Origin: Agelas oroides
Taxonomy: Eukaryota; Porifera; Demospongiae; Agelasida; Agelasidae
Assembly: GCA_949130485.1 (NCBI GenBank)
Contig: OX422183.1
Span: 21,297,934-21,361,933, forward strand
Reading direction: 5' to 3'
Length of the DNA: 64,000 nt
Numbering within the stretch: the stretch's first letter is position 1; every line of letters starts with the position of its first letter. This document shows positions 46,101-56,828 of the stretch, one piece after another. The notes beneath the pieces were generated by a model. That model was not told the DNA's origin. It was given only the letters and a program-made list of their open reading frames with translations, and did not search any database. Position numbers and translations under genes: made by a program.

Positions 46101-48999
46101 ATATAGCGGGGAGAAGCAATACTGCTGTGTCAAGAAACATCAGTGAGATTTTCCAGTTGGAATTCAATTTGTACCATGAAATCACAATTTTGATGTGTAT
46201 AATTGGTCACAGGTGGCACTAAAGTTCTTGGAGTCCATGTTGACACCACTAATCCAACCAATGTCTTTGTGGAGTGCACATTATTTCAGCCAGGGTACAC
46301 CTGCACCATTGACTATGGTACAGACCCATCCTACACCAACCTGGTCTACAGGGACACCTCCTCCACCCAGGGTCGAATGGCAACCATCAACCTCTCTCAG
46401 AGGCTCAGAGGAGACACCACCTACTACTACATTGTGTCTGCAGTGAGCAACTCCGAGTGTCTGAGGGTACGAGGGAGATTCCAAACAGGTATTACTAAAT
46501 GGGCCCAGTTGGGAGGGGAGTATGTCACATAGTACCAGTCAGTAAATAATAAATGTGGCATTTTATAATTTTTGTAAAGCAGACAGGTTTTCCATTACCT
46601 GTACTCAATACTTTCCTGCAAGAATCAAAGCTGCTAGATTCAATGCCTGGACGTTCTCACTCAAAGTATTCGCCTCTGGTTCACATTTCTCACCTATGTA
46701 CAAGGGAGAGAGATTTGAAATCATGGCCTTGTATTTTCAACAAGACATAGTACCACGTCTATACACCAGAAGCTTCTGCTACACTAACACCTTTATGTAT
46801 TCCAGACATGCAGTGGTGGTCCCTATAATGGATCTGCAATAGAGACTCTCAACGATACCCATGAGTACTCATGAGTATCGTTGAGATTGCTGATCAGCCC
46901 ACATCTTTACAAAATATGAAAATGGGAAAGAAAATGGCTTGACAAGTTACAAAAAAATCAATCCTGTTCAGACCCATGCTGCCTGCTCTCATACCTTAGA
47001 AGATAACATACATGTAACCAGGGCATATGAATTGAGGCTATTAGGCAGTATCATTCAATTCCAATGCACTGCATGTAACAGTTGTTATACATTTTATTTA
47101 TATTTTATGGAACGTAACTAACGTGGTTACGCATAAATGAACTAGCTACACCCTTTCAACTCTAGGGACCAGTAATAGCGATAACATGAGCGTATTATGA
47201 CTTGGTATGTGTGCATAGTGCTCGCAATACTTATGCATTCAGTATTCTGATATCATGTTACCACAGGGTGCTTCTTGACTGACCTGACTCCAACTGATGC
47301 TGTCAGGCAGTGTCCAGACAGAGGATTTACAAACACACTACCCATTCCCAATGGTGTGGTTTGCTACAACGCAACCACTGCAGGGTCAGAGGCAGTCTAC
47401 ATCTGTGATGATGGCTTTCAACAGAATGGTGCAGCAACAAGGGTGTGCCAGAGTGGTGGTGTATGGAATGGCAGTACACCTCAGTGCTTATCAGATCCTG
47501 GAGACCACACAAGTATACCATAATTATATATTTTAATAGAGCCAATCTAGCACAGGGGATTTAATTCCTGAGAATTTATGAGTGGATCTAACTTAGTACA
47601 TGGCAATACTTATATATGTTGATCCAATGGAGTGCAATACAGAGGTTTGCAGGTTGCTTGATTGATCCTAGCTGTATAGCAAATCACTCATGTGTAAGTA
47701 ATGGCAGGCGTAGAGTACTTGACATAGTTAATTATGCATGCAGTACAACCAACCTGCAAATTTGTGTTCCAGGAAAGAAGCCTCTCAGTTGTCAGTTTTA
47801 CAAGAAAGTGAGGTCAGGTGAAGAGCTACCCCATGAATCAATTTCCTACACAACTTTAGTTGTACCTGTTGCTGTAATTGATGCTATGTACCTTTTTCTC
47901 TAATTTTGCCTCATAACATCTTATTTCCAATGTGAGGCTAAATAATTCTAAGCATTTAGATTGAGCAAATCACTTGAGCTCAGCATGAGCTGGTTGAGAG
48001 AATTTTTCAGTCAGCCCCTAATGGAGTTGATTCTGGCGAAATATACTGAGCGTCTACCAGGTGTGAGACTGAGGCATTCAGTACTACCTGTGCAGTACAT
48101 ATAGACAGTTCTGGGGCATGGTGGTTGTCCCCTTGTTGTAGCTCAGTGGTAGAGCACAGGCAGCTCAAACCAGGTGTCCTGGATTGATTCTCTGTTGCTG
48201 CCTTTCCACTTTTCTCAATTTACATCTAAATCTCGTTAATTGTTTCCAATGTGAGGCAAGACTGGGAAACATGCAAGGAAAACATATATTTTGAGAGACA
48301 GCTTCAAGGGTTTCACAGGCTAAATCACTTAGCCTCATTCCCAGGCCTCCCCCATTTTTGTTCTTCGGTTTGTGTTCAGTATAATACACGGAAGTGGAAG
48401 AGTGGTGAAAATGGGGCTGCTCTTCATCCATGTATTATACTGAATGCAAACCAAAGTGCCGGGGAGGTCTGGGAACGAGGCTAAGGCAAGACATTCTAAG
48501 CATATATAATCCTGTATTGTGATACTCCAAAACTCATTGTGAATTCTTCTCTCTTACAGATGCTGTACAATCCTTCAGCATAGGTGCGGTTGTGGGGATT
48601 ACAGCCGTGGTCACTGGTACTATTCCACTTATTGTTGGATTCCTGGCTGGAGTTCTGGTGTACCACTGCATCAGCAACCGCCGGTCACAGAGTTCCAAGC
48701 TTGAGTCATCCTCCTACCAACAACCACAGACAGTGTCAGCTTGCAATCCACTGCAACAAACTGGTCCAGAGTATGAGGAGGTGGTTGAACTGAGACGGAA
48801 CAGGTCCTATGAATTCAGAAAAAACTTTGAAATGAGAGAAGATTCCAGCATGTATCAATCCCAGAGCTCCGAGCCTGAATCATTCACCCACCAGCAGCAG
48901 CAGACTAGTGCTGAGTATGAGAAGCCCATGCCTGCTCCCAGCAATGATGGAAGGATAGATCTGAGAGCAAACGTGGCCTATGGACCCATTCAACACTAA
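42981..48999 (+). CDS. Type I Ig/FN3/CCP receptor with tyrosine-rich cytoplasmic tail (complete)
   Basis: Nine exons join in perfect phase: 42981-42984 (ATGG), 43093-43146, 43909-44259, 44511-44810, 45074-45162, 45866-46142, 46213-46488, 47267-47512 and 48560-48999. They total 2037 nt (678 residues plus TAA). Order: signal peptide MGLHGHCWKVAALLILQHA, Ig-like (about residues 20-136), FN3, a second FN3 split over two exons, an unclassified beta-rich domain, CCP, TM and a ~115-residue tail. The tail has YEEV, YEFR, YQSQ, YEKP and YGPI; YEEV resembles ligands of Src-type SH2 domains (family knowledge). The start was chosen because a 4-nt first exon joined to 43093 gives a textbook signal peptide, whereas read-through does not. 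It is paralogous to, and divergently transcribed from, 27366-42476. Likely a cell-surface recognition receptor; the ligand is unknown. Confidence 0.8.
43909..44259 (+). CDS. Receptor (plus): Ig-like domain exon
   Basis: 351 nt, phase 1-1. FTCTVTGDMSGVSIWRVNG then STLNGTLIECFGPDLARDPE show the cysteine-tryptophan-cysteine Ig pattern. Identical in length to the minus gene exon, with most residues conserved, including ECILxHST and NMVGNSTLQILG. Confidence 0.8.
44511..44810 (+). CDS. Receptor (plus): FN3 domain 1 exon
   Basis: 300 nt, phase 1-1. VTVSWTLSGGDIADFYLINI and YEYNITVHGSCGNQ are FN3 B/C and F strands. It is almost identical to the minus counterpart over the middle of the domain, so duplication or conversion is recent. 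Confidence 0.85.
45074..46142 (+). CDS. Receptor (plus): FN3 domain 2, split over two exons
   Basis: 45074-45162 (89 nt, phase 1-0) reads PATPTFDVCVVYDTSNRALQ and ends STWKEV at a GTATGT donor. 45866-46142 (277 nt, phase 0-1) reads GPVTLSEDCRNGQSIRARYK and later VTVSVTARNIAGRSNT. Neither exon fits the phase of its neighbours alone; together they do, which supports both. Confidence 0.75.
46213..46488 (+). CDS. Receptor (plus): unclassified beta-rich domain exon
   Basis: 276 nt, phase 1-1. VFVECTLFQPGYTCTIDYGT, then LSQRLRGDTTYYYIVSAVSN. Two cysteines pair plausibly. It matches the minus gene's 30869-31177 but no named family with certainty. Confidence 0.75.
47267..47512 (+). CDS. Receptor (plus): CCP/sushi domain exon
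   Basis: 246 nt, phase 1-1. CPDRGFTNTLPIPNGVVCYN, GSEAVYICDDGFQQNG, CQSGGVWNGSTPQC is a clear sushi module. The GTATAC donor was chosen to satisfy phase with the TM exon; the flanking codons are less certain. Confidence 0.8.
48127..48240 (+). repeat. tRNA-derived SINE-like sequence
   Basis: TTGTAGCTCAGTGGTAGAGC is a strong A box, and CTGGATTGATTCTC is a degenerate B box about 35 bp on. It shares the GGCAGCTCAAAC and CTGG-TTG-TTC core with 55975-56090, so it is a family rather than an isolated tRNA. Intronic in the plus receptor. Confidence 0.6.
48329..48484. mobile_element. 156-bp TTAGCCTC...GAGGCTAA element
   Basis: Inverted ends TTAGCCTCATTCCCAGGCCT and AGGTCTGGGAACGAGGCTAA. The interior is also partly palindromic (CAGTATAATACACGG and its partner). 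The smallest intact member of the TA-bounded family here, inside the last receptor intron. Confidence 0.75.
48560..48999 (+). CDS. Receptor (plus): transmembrane and cytoplasmic tail exon
   Basis: 440 nt from a CTTACAG acceptor to TAA. GAVVGITAVVTGTIPLIVGF plus LAGVLVY is the single TM; SNRR follows as a stop-transfer. The tail is rich in Ser, Gln and Glu with tyrosines in EYEEVVEL, SYEFRK, MYQSQ, EYEKPM and AYGPIQ. It ends IQH. Confidence 0.85.
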
Positions 49000-50049
49000 A
49001 TGCTGCTCTAAAATATAGCAGCTGATACATTGCACATACTAAAACTTTCTGAAAAGTAAAGGTTTGCCGTTTTTTCATCCACAGTGTGTTATAATTATAT
49101 CACCAAGTAGAACACTCTTTGCACGTGTAATATAGAACTTCTCTTCATGATCAGTTATTTGGATACAAGCTTAATCATATGACTATATCAAAGTCCATAG
49201 TTAAGCTCCATTAACAACAGTGAAATAAATGCCAAATAGTGTTTTTCTTGTACATCTAAACAGTGCAAAAGGTGTAATAGCTCACTGATTGGCTGAACAA
49301 CAGTGCAAAAAGTGTAATAGCTCTCTGATTGGTTGAAAAACAGACCATCAACAGTGAAAAAGTGTAATAGCTCTCTGATTGGTTGAAAAACAGACTGTCA
49401 ACAGTGCAAAAGCTCACTGATTGGTCAGTAACTTGTAAATACCAACAATTTGCTGTAAACTATCTAATGTACTATAAACTTGTAAACTTGTAAGTAACAA
49501 CAATTTGCTGTAAACTATACAGTGTACTGTAAACTTGTATACAATAAACTTGCCTATCTCATACATACTCATACTTAATGTAGTGTACTGTCAACTTGGC
49601 AAGGTTTATGATTAGCAATCAATAGTGTTTTCTCGTACAATTTGGGATTAATAGCACTCGTGATTGGCATAATTGCACTCGGCTTCGCCTCGTGCAATTA
49701 ATACCCATTCACTCGTGCTATTAATCCCAAATTGCACTCGAAACCATGCTATTAATTATACATACACGATTGAGAAGTGTGCACTTGAAATTTGCACTAT
49801 GACAAAATAATTGTGGTCAACATTTTTAGTTTCAATTAATGTGGTACACAGTTTAGACCCTTGCCTTGCAGTTCAATTGTTAAATACAGTATGCTCCATA
49901 TGACTGCCACATTCCAGACTGTCCCCCTCCCACCATATAGAAGAGAGTAGCTTAAAACTTTGAACAACAGATTTAGCTACAAATTCAACTTGAAGGTGAA
50001 GGATTGCAGGTAATTACAGTGCCCAGAGCAAGTCAACCAACTTCTGGTA
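49000..50049. other. Downstream of plus receptor: repeats and hairpin, no gene
   Basis: Holds a ~45-bp imperfect tandem repeat (49259-49432) with GTGTAATAGCTCTCTGATTG units, each carrying ATTGG, the complement of a CCAAT box. A nested hairpin lies at 49638-49734 (CAATTTGGGATTAATAGCAC and its complement, with AATTGCACTCG inside). No exon seen. Confidence 0.55.
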
Positions 50050-50193
50050 CTTATTGTTGTGTTGCTGGCTTGAGTTCTGGTGTACCACTGCATCAGCAAG
50101 CACCGATCACAGAGTTCCAAGTTTGAGTCATCCTCCTAGCAACAGTGTCAACTGGCAATCCACTGGAACAAACTGGTCCAGACTAAAGAGACC
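50050..50193 (+). pseudogene. Broken duplicate of the receptor TM/tail exon
   Basis: It closely matches 48629-48775 (GGCTTGAGTTCTGGTGTACC, ACTGCATCAGCAA, CACAGAGTTCCAAG, GAGTCATCCTCCTA, CAAACTGGTCCAGA). The copy has a TGA replacing a tail codon in GGCTTGAGTT, a TAG in CTCCTAGCAA and a small deletion. It is therefore a dead partial duplicate 1.4 kb downstream of the gene. Confidence 0.8.
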
Positions 50194-53100
50194 AACATTG
50201 GGGTTTGAGACTAAAGAGACCAACATTGTTATTTGAAGAGCTCAGAACCATACTGATCTAACTCAAAATCAATTACTGGAACTTGCATGAATTGCACAGA
50301 ATTTACAACCATCTGTCTTTCACTTTGGTTACCACACCCTTCATACCTATGGCTTTTCTCTTAGTCAAAGTTTGTGTTCTCGCTGCTTGCTCACCACCTG
50401 GAAGTGTGTGCCTCTAGTGGATCTGCTTAATGGTCTGTTATGGGCAGGACTAAATGGCCTGGCACCTACAATTTCATACTTGAAACCTTTATTAAAAATT
50501 TTAAAAAACATTAAATTATTTTTAAAAATTAATAATAACCCTGGAATTGAAGTGGTCCCAGACAAGTCCATACGAAGAGTTTTCACGTGTTTTGTGTGTG
50601 TACGTTGAGGGACTAAAACTTGGTAGAGAAAGCACTTCGGTGCAAGCATTTTGTGAATTTTGTGTACACTTTGATTTTATTTATTTATCTGTCCACATGA
50701 ACTGGAGATTTGTTCTCCAAGGTTTTCCTACCTTAACTTCATAACCTACAATTTATAACACTTGCAACTCATAAAATTTACTTTCATTTAATAGTATATC
50801 CCATAAAGTTCAGGTCAAATTACTAGTGTACTTTGACCTTTGCTCATAAAACGGGTGCTTTGATTTTTCTTTACTAAAATTAATGTTCTTTGGAGGTCTC
50901 TTTAAGTGCTCTAAAATTGGGACTGCCATGGTATTCAGAGATACTTGACAGAATGTAATGGCAGTTAGGGAAGATTTGTGACTAATCAACAACGCAAGTG
51001 GTAGTTGCCATGGTTACTAGGTAACTTATAATGATGCTATCTTTAAAGCAATTAAGTTATGAAAGTGTACGTTAAGTTATGAAAGTGTACAATGAGTGTT
51101 TTAGGGTGAGTGCATAGCAATACCATAGTACAAAACATAAGGTAAGGTTGTCATTGCATATAAACTACATGCATGATAAAAGTATACAAAATGCATCTTC
51201 TAACACAAACTACATAAAATTATGTATAAAATTAAACTGCTAATCAAGTTTCAAATAAACATTAAAGTGTATGGTGATGTACAATGCATAGACAAACTGT
51301 TATGAAACACATGCACACACAAAGGAACGATAAGCACACATCTAAAAGTTTCTCTTGGTGTCCTGCCACTAGTTGCATAATTATCTCCTGTTAAGATGAG
51401 ACAAAATTTCACAGCTCAGAATGACAGATAGTATACCACTGTTTAGGAGCACACTTACAGCATTGACCTTCTGTTACTCATCCTCATAGAAAAATAAATT
51501 TAAATCAATCAATCATGACATTTGGTCACAGTTGTTTTACTCCAGTTCAATCTGGACCCAAGCCTTGGCCAGCCTCTCACTATTTGTCATCTACCCAAAA
51601 GTTTAGTCTATCTGGTCAAGGTATATTTTTTATCGAAATAGTCATGAGAATACTACATCTGTGTTATCACACAGGCAGTATTGATGCAACATTAATAAGC
51701 ATGCAAACAAGAGACATAAACAAACTTTATTGAAGGTCCCCAAAGTTGCTTTTGTGAAGCTCTCTTTGTGAAATGTTATCCTGTTGGCTGTTAAAAATCA
51801 CAGTACAACCATGCAGCTGATTCTCTACAAGTTATAGCCCTTGTTCAGGCTATCACTTTTTTAAGCTTCCCCTACAAATGTTCCTGCATTATGCTTTGCA
51901 GGAACAGTGTGAAATTGTGCCACTGTAATAGTCTCATCCCTACAGTGCAGCTAGACTGGAGCTTATAGTTATAGGCTATAAATTATACCAAAATCCTAGC
52001 CTATTATAATATGCTCCAATGCTCCCAACTTGCTTTTTGCTTCCAAAATTGTTTATTGTGCTTCTTTGTAGTATAATTTATGACCAAGCTAGCTCAGGTC
52101 ACTAAGTAAACATGGAGACTGGTCGCCAGGAGATTATATCTTTATTTATTACTAAGATATGCTACTAAACTCATTTTAGTTAACATTAAGAATAAGTTTT
52201 CTTCAATGTTCACACTTCTCTAGCTCTATATTATGCCAGCATATGCTCTTATGCTTCCACCCTACTATTATGCAATTTAGACACTTAGTTGGAATTGTAC
52301 GGATGTCAACTCTATATACTGAAGAATAGTGCAACCAAGAAGCTAAGCACTTATCAGTAATGGGTATCAGAGATTAAGACTGTGAAGTCCAGTGTATCAT
52401 AAACCATACTGAATGCTGCACGTACTATCCATGGTTACAATGCAGTCAGTAAACCAACAATGATACTTGAGATATTCTAGCACTGACATAAAATCATGCA
52501 GCATAATTTGGTAGCTAACACCTATTTGAGGTCCAAATTCCATTATCAATTACTAGCTCTCAGCCAGTTCATCTGTACCATGTTGCTGCACAAATTATGT
52601 GTTTGTGTCTCTTAGCTAACAACACAAAACACGTGAGAAAGATGGCTCATTAAGATGTCATTTTGTACACTTTTTAATGCGGAGGCCATTTTCCTCGGGC
52701 CATTCCTACATAGGGAGTACTATGTTACTTCATGTACCGTATGCCAAGATAGTATTCTACTTATTCCTAAGTCTTGCACATCAAAAAAAGAGCAAATGCA
52801 TGCTTAATAATAATTATTGTAGCACTTTTTACTTGCATTGGTATAACTCAGTCACTGTAGCGATGTATGGGGATGTATAGGACAGTAAGTGACACCAATT
52901 TACTCTCTTACTACAGATTTCGGTCCCATTTGTCCACTTTATCCCTTTAGGAATGAGTGGAATTAACAGTAAGGCCCCAGATGCGTCCACATTTGCACTA
53001 CCATAATGCAAAAATGATTACAATCTGTGACTTTCCTATCGACTACTTGCACATCGTTTCCCCATCATTATTTTTCTCTTAGGTCATACCTATCACAGTA

Positions 53101-53227
53101 ACTTACAACTTATACACCATGCACTTAGCTGCTTGTCTTCATGATCACATCCTACTCGCTACATTGTCACATATCTATAACAGCCCCTTGCTGTCCTATA
53201 CATCCCTTAAAGACTGAGGTAATTTAA
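50194..53227. other. Gene-free interval
   Basis: No supported exon on either strand. It contains AT-rich low-complexity sequence, isolated GTAGGGATG-type motifs (about 51939) and, at 52672-52748, a block resembling 25731-25800. Confidence 0.45.
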
Positions 53228-53637
53228 GGGATGGACAGCTGGGACAGAGTCCTGTAGTACACGACTCCATGGAATGTTAACTTACTGCCCCAACATCTCT
53301 TAGAGACAAAAGAAATAGTAGAGACATAAAAACTGAATGCTCAAAATTACGACTAGAACAATCTGTCAGCCCTTTAGACTAAAATTTACATGTAAGTACT
53401 GCAGTTTTCTAAACGCTTACAGGTGGAATTGAGGGATGGACAGCTGGGACAGAGTCCTGTAGTACACGACTCCATGGAATGTTAACTTACTGCCCCAACA
53501 TCTCTTAGAGACAAAAGAAATAGTAGAGACATAAAAACTGAATGCTCAAAATTACGACTAGAACAATCTGTCAGCCCTTTAGACTAAAATTTACATGTAA
53601 GTACTGCAGTTTTCTAAACGCTTACAGGTGGAATTGA
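53228..53637. repeat. Perfect 205-bp tandem duplication
   Basis: 53228-53432 and 53433-53637 appear identical base for base. Identity with no visible substitution means a very recent duplication or an assembly artefact. The copies carry a potential minus-strand donor (CCTGTAAGC) used by the weak candidate exon just to the right. Confidence 0.85.
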
Positions 53638-53816
53638 CCCCAGCTGCAGCTTCAAGAGTTGGAGGGCTTACAACCTCCCCTTTGTTTTCACTTGTTAGCT
53701 GTATGTAATCTTGGGCTGGGTCTGCAAGAGAATGAGCAAATAGGATAATAATACTTTTGAAAAGCTGTTCTACCTCTCTGTGCCGTTCCATAGGTGTATT
53801 AGAGCTCCCAAATTCC
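53628..53816 (-). CDS. Weak candidate cytoplasmic-tail-like exon pair
   Basis: On the minus strand EEFGSSNTPMERHRE ends at a GTAGAA donor near 53773. After ~65 bp a CTCTTGCAG acceptor leads to DPAQDYIQLTSENKGEVVSP then PTLEAAAGVNSTC, ending at a GTAAGC donor in the duplicated block. The polar sequence with YIQL recalls a receptor tail. No family match; start and end are unresolved. Confidence 0.25.
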
Positions 53817-53844
53817 TCTTGGAGAGTCCATGTCAAACTGGACA

Positions 53845-53932
53845 ACCTTAGCATTGTTCCTAGGTAACTTCCAGATTATATCTTGCAGCCATGGATTTTC
53901 TCCATGGGAGTGGCCTGGGAATACTGCTAGGA
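53845..53932. repeat. Short TA-bounded inverted repeat
   Basis: TTAGCATTGTTCCTAGG and CCTGGGAATACTGCTAGG face each other, a diverged small member of the TAGCCTCGTTCCCAGG family. Confidence 0.4.
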
Positions 53933-54529
53933 CAATTCTTCATGCCTTGTGTGTTGTTTGCATGTGTAGCCAACTAACTCTTAGTCTATGCCACAGTGTG
54001 TTTCCTAGTCTAAGGAATGCTACACACGCTGTGAGATCCTAAACTTCTCGAAGCTGCCAGTTTCTCATCCAGTGAAATGAGAGCTAGTGTACGATCTATG
54101 TTGCAGCCTAGTTTCTTTCATAATGTTTACTATTCCCATTGCATATATGCTCGCAACCAACCTTTGTCCAGCTATCTAAAGTGGGAATGTTGCTCTGTAT
54201 CCTGATCTGAATGGTGCAGGGGTGATCCAGTACCAAGGCTCATTATGGCCATAATAGCTAGGTCATGCTGCTTGAAAAACCAAAAGGTTAATTTTCGAAA
54301 CATCGATTGATCCAAAGCCACTGGCAAATTTTATAGTCCAAGCTAGATGTTCTGAGCCACCATGTGAGATTATTCTGCCACATCCAATTCATAAACGTTT
54401 ACAAACTGTGATGGTTGTTGTGTGTCAAGAATTTTGTAAAGTGATATTACCTCTCCAGTTCATGCACCAACAGCAGCAGACTAAATTAAAAGTTAGAGAT
54501 TCCTCTTTTGTAGCATGTGCACAGAAAAG

Positions 54530-54650
54530 TAATGTAGTGCAACAAAGAATGGTGTCAGCATTTTTTGTCTATTGAAAGCAGCTGTTGCTTTCAAATGACA
54601 TTTCTCTGAGAGAAAAAGTGCTGATGCCATTCTTTGTTGCACTACATTAC
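54530..54650. mobile_element. 121-bp palindromic element
   Basis: TAATGTAGTGCAACAAAGAA, TGGTGTCAGCA at the left and its complement at 54611-54650 form ~40-bp arms around a smaller AAAGCAGC/GCTGCTTT-like stem. A CAAGGTTGTCCCACCTTAAG end motif follows at 54654. Confidence 0.65.
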
Positions 54651-54963
54651 TACAAGGTTGTCCCACCTTAAGAAAGACATGGTCTCTCCATGAATTTTAC
54701 TGAATTACCATGTATGTAGTACAATGAGCATGGTGAACTGAGAAGTGGCATATCCAAACCATGATGTAGGGTACCCACCACTCCTGTCTACCATTAACCT
54801 ACTACTAAAGGTGGCTTGAGCATGGCAAGAATTTGGTATGGAAACAGCTATAGATATAGGGCTGTGTCCAGTCTGGGGGAAATGCACAGAAAGAAGGCAA
54901 AGGATATGAACTACGTGCAGTGGTTTGGTATATTAAGAAGTTTATAAAATGATATACAAACCT

Positions 54964-55098
54964 CTAGATGATACAGCAAAAGTAGTTGGTAGTTCTGCTT
55001 TGTAGTCTGGTGGGTAGGTATGCAGCCTGTGGAGAGTAGGCCTGTTTTGGGGAGTAACCTTGCTTTGGGGGTTGTTGGTGGGTGTAGGCTGGAGGAAT
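54964..55098 (-). CDS. Candidate terminal exon: Pro/Tyr-rich with CaaX-like end
   Basis: After a pyrimidine-rich acceptor (TATTCCTCCAG) the minus strand reads AYTHQQPPKQGYSPKQ then AYSPQAAYLPT and ends NYFCCII before a TAG at 54964-54966. The periodic (A/G)Y(S/T)P pattern looks like a disordered Pro/Tyr-rich tail. CCII would fit a prenylation CaaX box. A second frame with a GTTTGT donor is also open, and no upstream exon was found. Confidence 0.3.
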   Translation of the reverse strand: MPPAYTHQQPPKQGYSPKQAYSPQAAYLPTRLQSRTTNYFCCII

Positions 55099-56828
55099 AG
55101 AGAGGGTTGCACAGTAGAAGTGTGAATCAAGGTACCATTTGTTATATTTGTTTATATTTCAAGATGTTCTAATGCAAGTGTGGTACACGTCCCACACAGT
55201 TTTATCTACATTTACATTTCCACAGTGGTAGCTATTCACAAATGCACCATACTAGGTAGATATTACTCCAAAACGGCATAACATTCAGAATGTGTTATGA
55301 CTTCAACATTTATTGCTACACAACTAATGTTTAACCTTACAACTTCTGACTATGAGTGTCATGTACAAGTGCATGTTTCATGTAGCTATAGCTACGCATA
55401 CTAGTGTTATAGTTTATAGGCTTTGCAAGAAGGATGAGTGCTTATCTTCAGATCTATCTGTATTAGGCACTGGCCCATTATGCTAGCATGATTTTGATCA
55501 CAAAAAGCATTGAGCACAATATGCACATACTACCTAATGCATGTAGCATATATTACTGATGTGCTGACTGATGCAATATAGTTGCATACTATACCTAAGT
55601 TATCAAACTGAACATTGCGAATGGTCTGAGAACAAGGCTATACAGCTAACCATGTACCCAAGTCGAAAGTGTGTCTGGATCTGGCATGCTATACCGGGGA
55701 CAACTTGTTTTATCATGGCAACTGAATTAGTCATTACTGGAGGTAGACACACAGCACCTACCTACATAAGCATACATACAGTAACTACCTATCAAACATT
55801 TGGTGACTCTGACGCTGGTTGCACATGTTACAAATGGTATAAATTATTAGTTAATTTAGGCATGCTTTAAAAGATGGAAAAAAGGCACAATTTATGCAAT
55901 GAGGAAAGTGAAAAAATGGCAGTTTCTGGAAATCCATCCTAGAACCCCTGCATGGCTTGAGGGCTGGTGGTTGCCTAGTGGTTGAAGTTCAGTGGTCAAA
56001 GCGTTGGCAGCTCAAACTAGCAGCCCTGGGTTGGTTCCCAGCAACTGCCAGTTTTCCACTTTCATCATAAAACTCATAATATAAAATCTGTCAGGTAAAC
56101 AATACATAGGTAAATTTCATAATATATTAAAATAACTGGTACTGGCTAGCCAGCACGTAATAAATATTACATTACTTGTTGTAGCGAAGGATGGGGCCTA
56201 TATTCTATCCAATTTGTCAGTAGGCCTACCCAAAGTTCAAGGAAATGTGCATCGCCTCATGTTGAGATTGCTTCATACAGCAAAGAGAGTGATGCAACAG
56301 TCAGAACGCTTCCAGGTCAACAGCCAGCAGTTTGAACTTTGAAAACAGAAGTCAGAATTTTCAAACAGCAGTCCAGAACTTCCAAGATGTTGAAGACAAC
56401 ATGTCAGAATTTCTACACAGCGACCAGCCATGCCTATGATTTTGTTTTCTATGCCTACCCTATACTTATTACTTAGCCACGCTCCAGACTAGAGTATGTT
56501 TAACTGTTTTCCAAGACGGTACTCTGGCCTGTATGCTGCCCTGTCACCACACCAGCTTATCAGCTGCAGTTGGTGCAGCATGTAAGTGTGCATGGCATGT
56601 AAGTGCAGGTAGTACGTACTCACACAATAAACTCACAGCAATGCAAAAAGGTATAGACGTTAAATACACAGATAGTCATGTGTCTGTATGCAAATATAGT
56701 GGTGCATGCTAACATTGAAGATCCTCCAGGCTAGTATATTTGGTGCTTCTCAAATTGTACCAGATGATACCATGCCCTTTCTCAGGTAACTAGAAATGTT
56801 ACTCAAATTAGCACCAGTACCGATAGCT
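55099..56828. other. Interval without a supported gene
   Basis: Apart from the SINE-like sequence at 55960-56090, no exon is convincing. A 99-codon plus-strand frame at 55571-55870 has no splice or family support. Confidence 0.4.
55960..56090 (+). repeat. tRNA-derived SINE-like sequence, second copy
   Basis: GGTTGCCTAGTGGTTGAAG and TTCAGTGGTCAAAGCGTTGG form a degenerate tRNA-like head. GGCAGCTCAAACTAGCAG and CCTGGGTTGGTTCCCAGC match the copy at 48127-48240, followed by a similar AT-rich 3' part. Confidence 0.55.

Noticed and set aside
45794-46222. Plus 142-codon frame as one exon
   Set aside because: The part before 45866 is out of phase with upstream exons; the acceptor at 45865 plus the small exon 45074-45162 restores phase exactly.
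50365-50649. Opposed ~80-94 codon frames
   Set aside because: Both strands open by chance over low-complexity AT-rich sequence.
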